A stretch of DNA of 64,000 nt from Embiotoca jacksoni (taxonomy: Eukaryota; Chordata; Actinopteri; Embiotocidae): NCBI GenBank assembly GCA_022577435.1, contig JAKOON010000008.1:496001-560000 (forward strand), given 5' to 3'. Made by a program: the position numbers and the translations under genes. How positions within the stretch are numbered: the stretch's first letter is position 1; each line of letters starts with the position of its first letter. The notes below the pieces were generated by a model. It was not told the DNA's origin. It searched no databases and saw nothing but the letters and a program-made list of their open reading frames with translations. Below, piece by piece: positions 1-10,330 of this stretch.

Positions 1-150
1 TGGAGCACGCTGTCTTGGATGACTCCCAAGCAGAGGGGCAGGGAGCGGAGCCATCTTCAGCTGCTAGTCACTAACATGGCAGTAATAAGGCAGTGATGAC
101 CCTCCCAGGACTGCCGGCCAACACTCCCTCTGCCTCCTTTCCCTTCAGCA

Positions 151-153
<3 letters not shown>

Positions 154-182
<29 letters not shown>
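154..182. repeat. (AC)14 microsatellite
   Basis: An uninterrupted AC run follows a pyrimidine-rich stretch (CTCCCTCTGCCTCC). It is the first of about twenty CA/GT runs in the window. Confidence 0.97.
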
Positions 183-186
<4 letters not shown>

Positions 187-1189
187 CGCAGGCTGTGCAA
201 TTGAGCAAATAGTGCAGTACAGCACCAAACTTCTCTCTGCGATATATTGTCTTCCCTGCTTGGTTACCAATTTCATTTATTTTAAATGAAACCTATTACT
301 TCGCTGAAAAGCACAGCAAGATTGTCAGTAGATTAAAATGTGGGCCACTGTGTGTTGCATTACAGTATAGACCCAAATTTGGACCACATTTTTTTTAAAC
401 AAGAATCCCCACATTGAAATGTGTTACATTCATTTATTTAATGAAGTATAGTCACTGAGAGCAACATACTAATGGGACCAGTTGTCATTGATTTTAAGAC
501 CTGATGCAAATGAGGTTGTAAAACAGTACTTAGGGCTGACAAAAATAAATGCTATGCTGTTGCACCTGTTGCATGAACAAACTAAAGCACTGCCCTGTCT
601 GACTTTACAATGACCATTACTCACATACAGTACTTAATAAAAAAGAATAATGATAAAATCATACTTGTTTCTTTTGTTTAATATTGCATTTTAAAGGAGT
701 TCAGAATTTAGCCTAAGGATGAGGTGTTATTAACATGTTAAGTGGCTGAAAAGTTGCTAATTTGCCTGAAAATACAAATCAATTTAATTATTTTGTCTAA
801 AAATTATGCTGAAAACTACTTTTATCTCCATAGTTAATACAAAGGTGGGTTCAGTCTCCTGTCAGTGGTCATTTGGCAGAAACAAGCATTCATATAATTT
901 ATACAATCATAACCACTGAAGTATATTTTCCTAAAATTAATTTAGATTGCATGATCTTAAACACCCATATCCTTGCTAAAATGAATTTCATACTGCAATG
1001 TTAAGATGACATACAGTATGTTATGATTTGGTGCTTTATAAATTAAACTGAATTGAATGTAACTACTTACACTGCATGCAGTTGATTTAAGCCACTGGAT
1101 TCCATTTCAGCCTGTATAATATACACCTGGTAAACCGTTTTGTGTGGCTCCTTGCAAATATATGGTGGTGTGCCTGTGAGAGTACAACA
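183..1189. other. AT-rich DNA, no gene seen
   Basis: This stretch is AT-rich and has no open frame, RNA gene or repeat that I recognise. Short ATTTA and TTAAT words are frequent. Confidence 0.6.
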
Positions 1190-1470
1190 CCCAGTACTAT
1201 GTATTGTTAGAAATTTGCATGCTTAAGTCCATATGGCAACTTCCTTTTGACCTGCTTTCCCATCCCCGATGAATTGTCAAGGCTGTCAGCCGATAAAGAA
1301 TCACTTGACTTGCTACAACAAGTTCAAAAGGAGCTGATGACGCGCTGTTGATCCATGGAGAATCGGTAAAAGAAACACCCCTACTGCTTGCTGCTATCAC
1401 TCCCATAGAGATAGCCATATTATTGATGGGTAATGGTTATGCTAATTTCTTTAGGGGAGGAAAACTTTTT
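1190..1470. promoter_or_regulatory. possible conserved non-coding element
   Basis: The composition changes from plain AT-rich DNA to a complex, low-repeat sequence. It holds ATTTGCAT (POU type), CCATATGG (E-box/SRF-like), a GCTGATGACGCGC stretch and TTATGCTAATTT (octamer-like). Open frames on both strands are short and look random. This texture is typical of deeply conserved enhancers, but conservation was not tested. Confidence 0.3.
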
Positions 1471-1974
1471 TATGTTGGAAAATGCTCCAAAAATGAAGAA
1501 AAGAAAAAAAGGATTTCATACGCATCAGACTGAATTCCATATAATCATTTAAAGGAACAGCATGGGAATCTGATTTTCATAGTGCATAATGAATGTAGAG
1601 TATCTCTTAAAGAGAAAGATAGGCTATGCTTTGACTGAGAAGGAAAAGAAAGACGACATTTAGGCTATCTATTAATTTCTCACAGAACACACATGCACAC
1701 AGGCAGACAAACTGACTCACCAGTGTGAAAGTATCTTTTAAAAGACAACATAAATATCTGTCATAAATAGTTATCAATATTTAATATCAAAATTTGAAAG
1801 AAAAATCTGACAGTTCACCTGAAACCAACTTATATCTTAATATGCCTGATAATAATTACATGTGCAAATAAGTCAAACATGATTATATATTTTGTTAGAA
1901 CAAAAACGTCTGTCCTGATTAAAAAGTTATATAAACAGGCTGCAGTAAATCCTTTAATGTATTCATAATAATAT
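1471..1974. other. AT- and purine-rich DNA, no gene seen
   Basis: The sequence has short A/G-rich blocks (for example around 1500 and 1645) and is otherwise AT-rich. I see no exon, RNA gene or recognisable repeat. Confidence 0.5.
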
Positions 1975-2345
1975 TGATTTTAATATGCGGTAAGGTGCGG
2001 ATTATTTTTCCCACAGATGGAGTGTCATGTGCTCTATGTCAGGGTGACCATTTAGGCTGCGTGTATCTGCCCCTCTCTCTTTCTGACACATACAGCATGG
2101 CACAAACAGCACGGAGTGGATCATGAGAGCGCTGTGTGTGTGCTATGGTGTGCGGTGTGGAACTGGGTTACGCACAGGGCGGCTATGAATATGACCCCGA
2201 GATATTCCATTGTGGGCCCATGTCCGGTTCTGCGGACATTTGATAGCATCTCAGTCAGAGGCATTAATGTGTCTCTCGGTTCGACATTTTGAATAATCGA
2301 GGCTGTCTGCCGTCATCCCGCCACTAGCTGTCAGCAGCACCGTCT
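1975..2345. promoter_or_regulatory. possible conserved or promoter-upstream element
   Basis: This complex segment contains more CpG than its surroundings and includes TATGACCCCGAG, ATTGTGGGCCC and TGTCCGGTTCTGCGGACA. The last of these is nearly self-complementary (TGTCCG...CGGACA). It lies about 0.7 kb upstream of the CpG-rich block, so it may be a proximal regulatory element. No coding frame is convincing. Confidence 0.3.
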
Positions 2346-2357
2346 GTCTGTCTGTCT
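2342..2357. repeat. short (TCTG)n run
   Basis: About four TCTG units occur in tandem at the edge of the complex segment. It is a minor tetranucleotide repeat. Confidence 0.8.
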
Positions 2358-2728
2358 TATCACACTCCTCTACTCATGCACTTACATTATAGAAAACAAG
2401 CTGTCCGTGCAAGAGAGCACTTGATACGTTTTATTATTACCAAACCGTTCCCATAATTACCTCATAATCATTATATAATCCTTTAACAAAGCATCTATTG
2501 AAGCCCTGTCTTTTGTCAACGCTGGGACACTGAATCTATAATTGCATTATTCAGTCTCTTCCACCCCCCTATAGAAGCATAATATATCAAAACCATCATG
2601 CAAGGAAGGTTTTAGTGCACGAAAAAAGTTGAGCCTATGCAGGACATCTTTCTGTCGAGTTTTTTTAAGGTTTGCAAAAAGTTGTGCCAACTTCAAGTTG
2701 AGGGCTCCTGTTAGAAATACCCCCCATC

Positions 2729-2729
<1 letters not shown>

Positions 2730-2763
<34 letters not shown>

Positions 2764-2774
2764 AAGAAAGAAAG
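2730..2774. repeat. A32 tract followed by (GAAA)n
   Basis: A run of 32 A is followed by three GAAA units. A lysine-rich open frame across it (2629-2865) is an artefact of the tract. An A tract decaying into GAAA resembles the tail of an old retroposed copy, but I see no retroposon body upstream. Confidence 0.95.
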
Positions 2775-3099
2775 TATTAGTTTCTTTTGCAGACAGTGGG
2801 CGCTTTCAAAAGTCTTCCAAAACGTCTATAGAAATTCATTCATTCGCAGTCATTCACTGGACTAGTCGCATTATTAATATATCATATTTTCTAATAATTA
2901 TGTTCATACCCATTGCGCTTTCAGGCACTAAGAAAAAAAAATCGTTAAAACACTGAGGGAAAAAAAAAGGCAAAAGCGAGTCCCCGAGGAGCGGTTTTGC
3001 GTTTGTATGCATGGGGATTGGCAGCACAACGAGGCTTATTTACATTAAATACGCCACAAGGTTACAGTGCAGATAGATGAGCGTCATTTTTATCACTCA

Positions 3100-3214
3100 T
3101 TACTTCTTTTAAGCGGTGACTGACGCTCAGGACGCAGAGGAGGAAACACTCATTTATCCTGGAGTTTCTAAGGCGAGGAGAAGAGGAGAAAGAATCGAAA
3201 CAGTTTCTTGAAAG
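3100..3214 (+). other. candidate 5' untranslated first exon
   Basis: The stretch ends in TTCTTGAAAG|GTAAGAAATT, a near-perfect vertebrate donor. It holds a purine-rich leader (GGCGAGGAGAAGAGGAGAAAG) typical of 5' untranslated exons and lies in the CpG-rich block. The upstream edge is arbitrary because no start site can be read from sequence. No ATG with a long frame precedes the donor, so it would be non-coding leader. Confidence 0.4.
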
Positions 3215-3479
3215 GTAAGAAATTCTACTTTTTAGAGTAATTTGGTGACCTGAGTATCTTTACACGGATGGGTGTTATCCCAGTCAAATTTTAGCGCTCG
3301 GTGCCTGGGCTGGCTGTGCCTGAATGGTTATGTACAGAGGGCAAGATTTTTTTTTTTAAATAAAAGAGTGTTTATGGGCAGTTCAAGGTCAGAAACATAC
3401 TAATGTGGTTATGAATCGGTTTTTTTTCTTTTGCAACGATACCTGGGGAAATGTAACGACAAGGGGATTATTCCTTTAA

Positions 3480-3958
3480 ACGAGGTTCTGATCACCGCTG
3501 GGCTCATCAACTGCTCTTTATCCCCGTCAACGGCGAATACCGCAAGACCAGTCGGCTCTGCTTTCTACAATGGAGTGCCTTTTTAACGGTACAATGCATT
3601 TCACCCACCAGATAGGGGGAGTCCAAGCTGAAAGATGAAGGGAAATGCTGATGCTTGGCGATCGGCATCAATGCAAACGTTTACTGTTAGCAGACCGAGG
3701 GGCACAGAAAGAGAGAGTCAAGTCATAAAGCCACATTTTTCATTTCAAACTCAGGATGCGCGGCAGGGAGCAGTTGTAGAGAGGATCGAGGAGTGGACAA
3801 TCTTTAACAGGTCCTAAGCGCACTTTTCAACACCCCCGTCATCCGACAAGAATATGATCCGGTCAAATCATATGGACATGCCTCATTCAATGAACACTAT
3901 TTCTTACAACGCATCGTTTACACGCAGGAGTTAGCCGGCGCTTCGCCAAATTTAAAAG
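3480..3958 (+). other. candidate alternative first exon
   Basis: It ends in ATTTAAAAG|GTAAGAAGTG, so the donor matches the one at 3214 over AAAG|GTAAGAA. A 60-codon frame (3635-3817) lies inside but closes before the donor and resembles no family that I know. Two strong donors 744 bp apart in a CpG-rich block suggest alternative first exons of one gene. The left edge is a guess. Confidence 0.3.
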
Positions 3959-4867
3959 GTAAGAAGTGTGGAGCCCATAGTAGCAAGAGGGATCTTAGCG
4001 AGGACTTGGAGTGTTTTACTCACTGGGAAGTCAGTTTTGGGAAGGATTGGGGTTGTTTGTGTGGGAGCATCGCAGCGGGGGTCCCTGATGTCGCCCCAAT
4101 CATGATTAGAAAATAACAGTCAATTATCCGTAGCGAGTGACGATCGTAAAAAACGGAGACAAAACACCAGCTGGGACCAAGACACGGGCTGCCGTGTCCG
4201 ACACCTTGCAACGCGTAAAAAAAAAAAAAAAACGATTTTAATTCCAGTAGAAAATAAATTATACCATGTTTTGTTGATCGTTGCATGTATCACTGTGTAA
4301 CACTGCGTGTGCGTAAAGGGCGTTCGGGCGCACGGCTTTGCAATATTGTACACAGCCTACAGATCCGCGATACAGTCTGAGACTTTTAGAGAAGTCCAGC
4401 CGTGTTGCCGTTGCACGGAAAACTTTTTACCGATACGCGAACTCTGGCTGAAAGAATGCAGGATGGTGATTAAAGTTTACCGGTGCGTTTGCCACCACGT
4501 GTCAAAACTTGTGAGATGGAAGAAGAGCCGGTGAGACCTGCCATTTTGTGCAGTGATCGACCTCTCTTATGAATAAGCAGCCTCTGCATTATGCTTTGAG
4601 GAGACGTTTTGATGGCATTCAGACGAGGGGGGTAAATGTCATATGTGGAGACTAACGCGCATATTAGCAGCTGTGAAATTGACATTTTGGGGAACCGCTG
4701 TCACTTTTGATCGGGATGATGTAGGGGTTAGGCGGGTTTTTTTCTGTTTTTTTTAGAAAGGGTGAAAAGTTAAAGGGAATCGTAAAGGGCTACAGGAGAC
4801 TGATAGGCATCCCTTACTGTGTAAATACAAATGACGGAGCTTCTATTTTTCCATGCGGTGGAAGAGG

Positions 4868-4870
<3 letters not shown>

Positions 4871-4904
<34 letters not shown>
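4871..4904. repeat. (GT)17 microsatellite
   Basis: A pure GT run just downstream of the CpG-rich block. Confidence 0.97.
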
Positions 4905-4906
<2 letters not shown>

Positions 4907-5465
4907 CATGTCATTACATTAGTGCTCTCTGGAGTTTACCAGTTATCAGTGGGTAGCCTATTTATTTTTAGAGTATTTATTTTTAGGATATTCACAATTT
5001 CTAGCAGGCAGAACCTCTTTAAGTTTGTTAAAAGACCTTTAACCGGTTGCTGAATTCACACGTAGAGACTCACATGCCAAAATGTGTGCTCATATGAACG
5101 GGAAGTATTGTATTAAAAAAATGATAAAATAATACATTCAATTATAAGTGGCACCAGGGATGATCTCGGTTTGTAATCCCATCTAAAGCCCCTGTCACTG
5201 TCCTTCTTCGGTGGGGAGGACCCTTTCTTGGAAGTTGAGTTGACCCCTGAGTGATCTGACCTGGGATATCCACCCACTTCCAACAGCTACCAGCGCTGCA
5301 CAATGACTGTGAAGACACATGCCATCTTTCTTAAAATACTCAAGAATGTCTATCACGTTGTGTCCTACTGTTTCTCTAACCTTTCCTAAAGTTGTCGTGA
5401 GCCAAAAAAAAGTTGCTTCTTCCTCAGATTCATTGTGCAAGGAAAACGAATAAATAGATGTACTG
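4905..5465. other. no gene seen
   Basis: AT-leaning sequence with TATTTATTTTTAG twice in about 30 bp (near 4960-4985). The 81-codon frame on the - strand (5195-5440) has no family resemblance or splice context and is taken as chance. Confidence 0.5.
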
Positions 5466-5660
5466 TGTGAGTTGAGATGCTGTCATTGTGTAATGGTATG
5501 CACAGGGCGGATATTATGTCTGAAATAGTGTCTGGGCGTAAACCCCTTTTGTCAGCTCCTTTCAATCCCTTATTGGCGAAGAAATATCAAATGGATAACT
5601 GTCCCGGCTCCTCTGACAGTACAGGCAGCTTCACAGACCTGTTTGCCCTTTATTGCACTT
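5466..5660. promoter_or_regulatory. possible conserved non-coding element
   Basis: A complex, repeat-free block that includes GGGCGGATATTATGTCTGAA and CCCTTATTGGCGAAG. A 123-codon + strand frame (5477-5848) covers it, but its translation is cysteine- and serine-rich without a recognisable domain and runs into AT-rich DNA. I read it as non-coding. Conservation is untested. Confidence 0.3.
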
Positions 5661-7232
5661 CTCTGTGCTGCTACAAGTTGAAATGTTGTCATTCTTTTCG
5701 AATGAAATATTTGGGAAGAGACGCTGTGTTTAAGAAAAGGCCTTGCTTTGTCGACTTGTCTGTTAGAGGAATTTATGTAGAGAGAGAATTTTGTGTCAAG
5801 GCCTCAGTGGTTTGTGTTAACAATTTATTTAATATTCATTCAGCCTGAGTCTAATTTTTGCACTCATCCTAGTGAATTTACATTTCAGTATTATATACTT
5901 TTCTAATTAATTATCCAATTAATTATACTTGTTGTTGTTAAATAATTCTTATAAATTATGCAAGCATTATTTATCTTTATTTCATAGCAAATCAAATAGA
6001 TAAATTCATGTTTAAATGATATGTTGGAGTCAGTGAGATGTATCACAGCAAAATACCACACAAAGAGTACAAGAAATTTTATATTTTCGTGCGGTGCAAC
6101 TGTCTGACGGACGGAGCTCCGAATCTGTTCTTCAGAGCCAGTGTGTAGCGGTTGCCATTGATCTCATATTAGTTGCTTTCCCACCTGTGCCTGTGTCAGC
6201 GTTGCTAAGGGAGTCATGGGCCGTGACTGACTGCACCGATACACATCTCTCAGCTGCAAACGAGGGAGAAGGGAGTGATGAGAGAGACGGGGGGAGACAG
6301 AAAAAGAGAGAACATGCCATGCAAAGGAAGGTATCAAATCAGTCCTCTTTTCACCAGGCTGTCAGTCAGTCAGTCAGCCCCTCGGTTCACCTTGGAGTAG
6401 ACCCACTCGACTGAAGCCGCTGTGTTGTCAGTTCGACACATGGCAAATTATTTGCACGTTGACATGTACACAATCTGATTTTTGAAAAAGGAAAGAAAAA
6501 ACAATATTGAAAATCACACACTCGTTTAACAAATGCGCATAAAGAAGGCAGCACATGAGCAGACACCCCAGTGTCCTCTTGAAAACATACAAACCCATAG
6601 TGAAGTGGCTGCACAAATTACATAATTTAGCAGCATAGAAAATATATGTGTATAATCAATTGGACAACTGTATTCTGCGATATAAGCATCCACAACATAG
6701 TGCAGTCCATAGTCAGACTGTCAGCCTCACTGTGGCTTCTTGATCCCCTGCTCATGTAATTATGGGTAGAGGGCTCCAGCTGTACAGACTGCAGGGCCAG
6801 GGTTCCCAGTCCTCTGGGATCAGGGCAGTGGTGGGCAGGCAAGATCAGGCCAACTCTGCGCATAAGCCAGCTATCAATTGATAAGTGCGGTCATTGAGAA
6901 AGCAACCACCCACCTCCTTTCTGTTACCTACTAGGGGATGGCTGTCAATACTGCCTGTTATTTCTTCATTTTCATTCTGTTTCTGGTGTCTTGCTCATTC
7001 TGTCAATATGGCAAGGTGGCAGTGTAAATGTATTCCAGTGTGTTTGTGTACGTATGTGTGTGTGTGTGTCTCCCATTGAGCGAAAGGAGGATGCTAAAGG
7101 GACTGTAACACGCAGGCGTTAGGCTGGGTTGAGCCTTGTAGCCCCATGACCTTGATCTAAAGAGTTCAAGTCAGAGAAGGGAGGACGTTGTCGAGCTGGG
7201 CTCGCAGTTGCCGTGTGAGGCTAAAATGACAA

Positions 7233-7236
<4 letters not shown>
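5661..7236. other. mixed intronic or intergenic DNA, no gene seen
   Basis: It holds an AT-rich core (5850-6060), a (GTCA)4 run at 6361-6376, and interrupted GT runs near 7048-7069. Frames of 62-106 codons overlap on both strands around 6100-6620 and none is convincing. Confidence 0.5.

Positions 7237-7298
<62 letters not shown>
7237..7298. repeat. (CA)30 microsatellite
   Basis: A long pure CA run preceded by GCGCGC, an alternating purine-pyrimidine stretch that could adopt Z-DNA. Confidence 0.97.
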
Positions 7299-7300
<2 letters not shown>

Positions 7301-8036
7301 AAACATGATAAGTGAAGTCAAGATGAAATTGCTCTGACCAAAAACATCACACGCTAGATTACACACATTAGACAGAAATCTCAAACAATAAGATTTTTAT
7401 CCCATTTGTTTGAATTTTTGACAGTGAAAATGTTAACTGATTTTTTTTTTCTCCACTGGCAGCCTACAGAATGTGATGCCAAACTTTTATAAGGAACTGG
7501 AATTATGATTTATTCCAGTGTTCTGATAAAAATGAAGGGGACATCAGTTACGTTTAAGAATGTTTGTGCCACTGACCTTTGTTTATAATAAGGCCTTTTT
7601 AGAATGTTGTTGTGGAATGAGTTTGCTGTGAAGGAATTTTGTGAAGCACTAATGAATGTTGATGTCTGAAAGCCTGTAATGTTTGAGCTATTTCTTCATC
7701 AACAGTAAATTTAATATTTTTTTTTTTTTTTGTAGTGTGACCAAAATAAAAATGACTGTAAGAGTGTAGAAGGAATTGCTTTACCTCTAGCTCCGTTACT
7801 TAATATTAAAAGCAATTTGAAATATGGAAGATGCCATGAGCTTGAAATATATATGCCATCATTTTAAATCTAGCTGTATGAGTAATCAGACATATTGAAT
7901 CATTGTTTAAATGAGAGTTAATGTACAGTTTTCCTGTCGTGTGAATGTGTGGTGTATTGCGCTGGGTAATATGTTCAATCTGAGTGTGAGTGTGTGCGTT
8001 TCCTGGTTTGTTCTTTGCCCGGAGAGCTTGATAAGA
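7299..8036. other. AT-rich DNA, no gene seen
   Basis: It contains T tracts (near 7441 and 7720). The stretch ATCTAGCTGTATGA at 7868 matches part of a known microRNA but has no hairpin partner, so it is not annotated. Confidence 0.5.
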
Positions 8037-8061
8037 ACTGGGGGGGAGCTGGAGGAGCAGT

Positions 8062-8098
8062 GGGGTGGATGGGATGGGGTAGTGTGGGTGGGGTGGGG
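8062..8098 (+). other. candidate G-quadruplex
   Basis: Six runs of three or four G lie within 37 bp, separated by loops of 1-6 bases (GGGG, GGG, GGGG, GGG, GGGG, GGGG). This satisfies the usual G3+N1-7 rule on the + strand. The surrounding 8037-8260 is G-rich overall. Confidence 0.7.
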
Positions 8099-8342
8099 TA
8101 ATCATGGATGTCAATTTGATCTAAGAATAAAGAGTGTGGGGCAGATGAGGCACTGACAGATAGGCTTGACTCAGTCCTCTCATGCCGGGGTGCCATCACA
8201 AGGAGCGTCTGCCTGTCTGGGTAGCCGGGGGAGGTGGGGTGAGGGGGTGAGGGCTGGTGAGGTCTGGATGGTAAGAGAGAGGAAAAAAAAAAAAAGTCAA
8301 GGCGGTCTTAGAGGGAGAGGTGAGCGCAAGAATGATCTTCTT

Positions 8343-8343
<1 letters not shown>

Positions 8344-8371
<28 letters not shown>
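8344..8371. repeat. T28 tract
   Basis: A long T run. A short A tract (8282-8295) lies 50 bp upstream, so the two could pair as an A/T hairpin. Confidence 0.95.
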
Positions 8372-8376
<5 letters not shown>

Positions 8377-9279
8377 TTTTTCTCCATCACAATCTGTTTA
8401 TCAGAAGAGTCCCAAGCTGTGTTAAATAAGCTGGAGAATGTGCGTGTATGCAGGTTAGTGGATGTGGGAGTTTGCATTTGCAACAGTGTGTAGATGTTCA
8501 CAAGTCCAGTGTCCAGGCCGGGCTCTGGCCTTGCCCTTTCTCTTTCTCACTCTCTCTGTAATCAGTAGGCACTCATATCACCAACAAGGAATGTGTCCTG
8601 AAAAAAAAATTGAAAACATCCTCACAACCCGTGATATTCCTCATTTGTTTGCCCCAGCTTCCTTGCTGAGCCGTCGTGGCATTAAGGCATTATTGAGTTT
8701 GGCTTTAGTTTGGTATTTTTTTTCCTCATAGTTGGTTAGTATTTTGGATTCAAGGATGCGTCATGCAATGTCAGGACTGTTTTCCCTTTTGATGTGTCGA
8801 ACGGCACTGTGTTTTCAGCCATGTCATTTCCACAGACAACAGCTTAACACAAACAGGCAAGCACACATCAATCAGAGGTCCTGAAGCAGAGAATTGTTAC
8901 TGCTTAGCATTCAGCCGTGCTCAGCTAAGACAGTGGTAAATACCTCTAGTGTTCATGAGATGGTGTGTGTGTTTGTGTGTGCGATGCAGGTTATGTCTAT
9001 TATCCACTTCACATACCATCACTGACTGCAAGGCACATGTCATGTCTGCTCTTTGGCTGCTCTGCGTCTTGGATGCGACCTCTGTAAACTTCCAGACCTC
9101 TGCTAATGAGCACGCCAAAGTAGCACAAGATGGAGGGAGAGGAAAAGAAAGAAACAATAGAGAAAAAGAGAGAGAAAAGGGAGGGTGTTAGAATGCTGGA
9201 GAGAACTCCTGCACCTTTAATTATGATCAAGAGGTTTTCACCAAAGGACGGAGGCATACCAGTTCTGTTGCACTCGTAA
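8372..9279. other. no gene seen
   Basis: Mixed sequence with interrupted GT runs near 8964 and a purine-rich block (9130-9185). Overlapping frames of 78-89 codons on both strands look random. Confidence 0.5.
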
Positions 9280-9520
9280 ATCTGGCCCCGAATGCCGTAT
9301 ATTGAGTCGAACGATTACTGTACACCATTATAGCGCATATTCAACTGCCTCTCCAGCACCTGATTTGCATAATTGGATCTTTAATGAAACTTGCCTTGTG
9401 GAGCAAAAAAATACAAAAAGAGAGATGAAAAAAGTGGTTTGGTGTCGCGGTGGTCGGGTACATATAGATAAATGCACCCTCAAATATTTGTTGACTTGTT
9501 TTTCTCAAGAGTTTTGAAGA
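9280..9520. promoter_or_regulatory. possible conserved non-coding element
   Basis: This block contains TGATTTGCATAATTGGATC, an octamer joined to a homeodomain core, and TTTAATGAAAC. Such POU/homeobox composites are common in neural enhancers. Alignment with other fishes is needed to support it. Confidence 0.35.
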
Positions 9521-9589
9521 GGTGTGAAAAGGGAAAGGTGGAGGTCACTAAAAGTGTAAGGAAGACAGAGAGATAAGAGCAGCGAGAAA

Positions 9590-9880
9590 AGTGACCTGTT
9601 CTGGCCCGGGCGCTCGCACTTGAGCGGCAGTGCTACAAATAGGATGAGAAGTGACTGTGAAAGCTGTACATTCCCAGCCAGGTCTCGCGGGTTAAGACTA
9701 CAATAGCGGGATATTCTCTAGCCCAGGGGGTATTTCAGCTTCTCTTCTGTCGACACTCATTGCACCAACTTGTTACTCAGGGAAGATGGCTCTTTTGTAG
9801 AAGAGCTGATTCCACGCTTGCCTGGTGGAATTCCTCTGCCGCAAATATTTTGACAAAGACTAATCAGGAGCCGTTGTTTT
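9590..9880. promoter_or_regulatory. possible conserved non-coding element
   Basis: A complex sequence with CCCGGGCGCTCGCACTTGAG, GTCTCGCGGGTTAAG and TTTGACAAAGACTAATCAGG. It stands out from its neighbours by CpG and lack of simple repeats. No coding frame is convincing. Confidence 0.3.
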
Positions 9881-9896
9881 TTTTATTCTCCACTTT

Positions 9897-9904
9897 TTGT
9901 GTGT

Positions 9905-9935
<31 letters not shown>

Positions 9936-9962
9936 GGGGGGGGTTGACAGGGGGGGGGGGGG
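9897..9962 (+). repeat. (TG)n, G25 and G13 tracts
   Basis: About eleven TG units run straight into 25 consecutive G (9919-9943). Six bases follow (TTGACA), then 13 more G (9950-9962). The block is a strong G-quadruplex candidate, and the exact G counts may be unreliable in an assembly. Confidence 0.9.
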
Positions 9963-10139
9963 TTGCTTAGTTTTCGTGCAGCAAATGTTACTTTTTCTCA
10001 CATATGCATGTGCCTTTTAAAAAAACAATCTTAATTAGGGATTCCTTGCATTTCTACTACTAATTTCTCTGATTCACTGTTTTGTTAATGTGAATTTTTA
10101 TGTTTTTGCCTAAAAGTTGTCTTCTTACCTGCCACTTAT

Positions 10140-10330
10140 TTGTGTTTTTTTGCCGGGCTCTGTTTAATTGCTTCACTGCATTTCAACGGGTCCTGTTTCC
10201 CTTGGCCTCCAGGAGTTGAAGGTTAAAATCCTGCTTGTGCCACTTTCATGCCAACTTGAGGGCCGAGGATAATAGCAGGTTGTTTGTCCTGTGTCACTGA
10301 AGGATCTGTTGCTGAAAATTGATCGTCATA
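10140..10330. promoter_or_regulatory. possible conserved non-coding element
   Basis: A complex sequence with TGTTTAATTGCTTCACTGC, TTTCAACGGGTCC and GAAAATTGATCGTCATAG, free of repeats and without a coding frame. Conservation is untested. Confidence 0.25.

Larger units (their letters stand above)
2985..4720 (+). promoter_or_regulatory. CpG-rich promoter-like region
   Basis: CpG dinucleotides are clearly denser here than anywhere else of similar length in the window, for example AGTCCCCGAGGAGCGG near 2980, GCCGGCGCTTCGCC near 3935 and GCGTTCGGGCGCACGG near 4319. Two consensus splice donors read on the + strand (3215 and 3959). Together these suggest the 5' end of a + strand gene whose body lies downstream, possibly beyond this window. 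No coding exon is attached with confidence, so the gene is not named. A short A tract (4217-4231) lies inside. An unmethylated island without a gene is the alternative. Confidence 0.5.

Noticed and set aside
5477..5848. 123-codon + strand frame
   Set aside because: Scattered cysteines without a domain. The underlying DNA looks like a non-coding element and runs into AT-rich sequence.
7868..7881. ATCTAGCTGTATGA matches the 3' part of mature miR-9
   Set aside because: The 5' seed part (TCTTTGGTT) is absent and no complementary arm is found within 100 bp on either side, so there is no hairpin.
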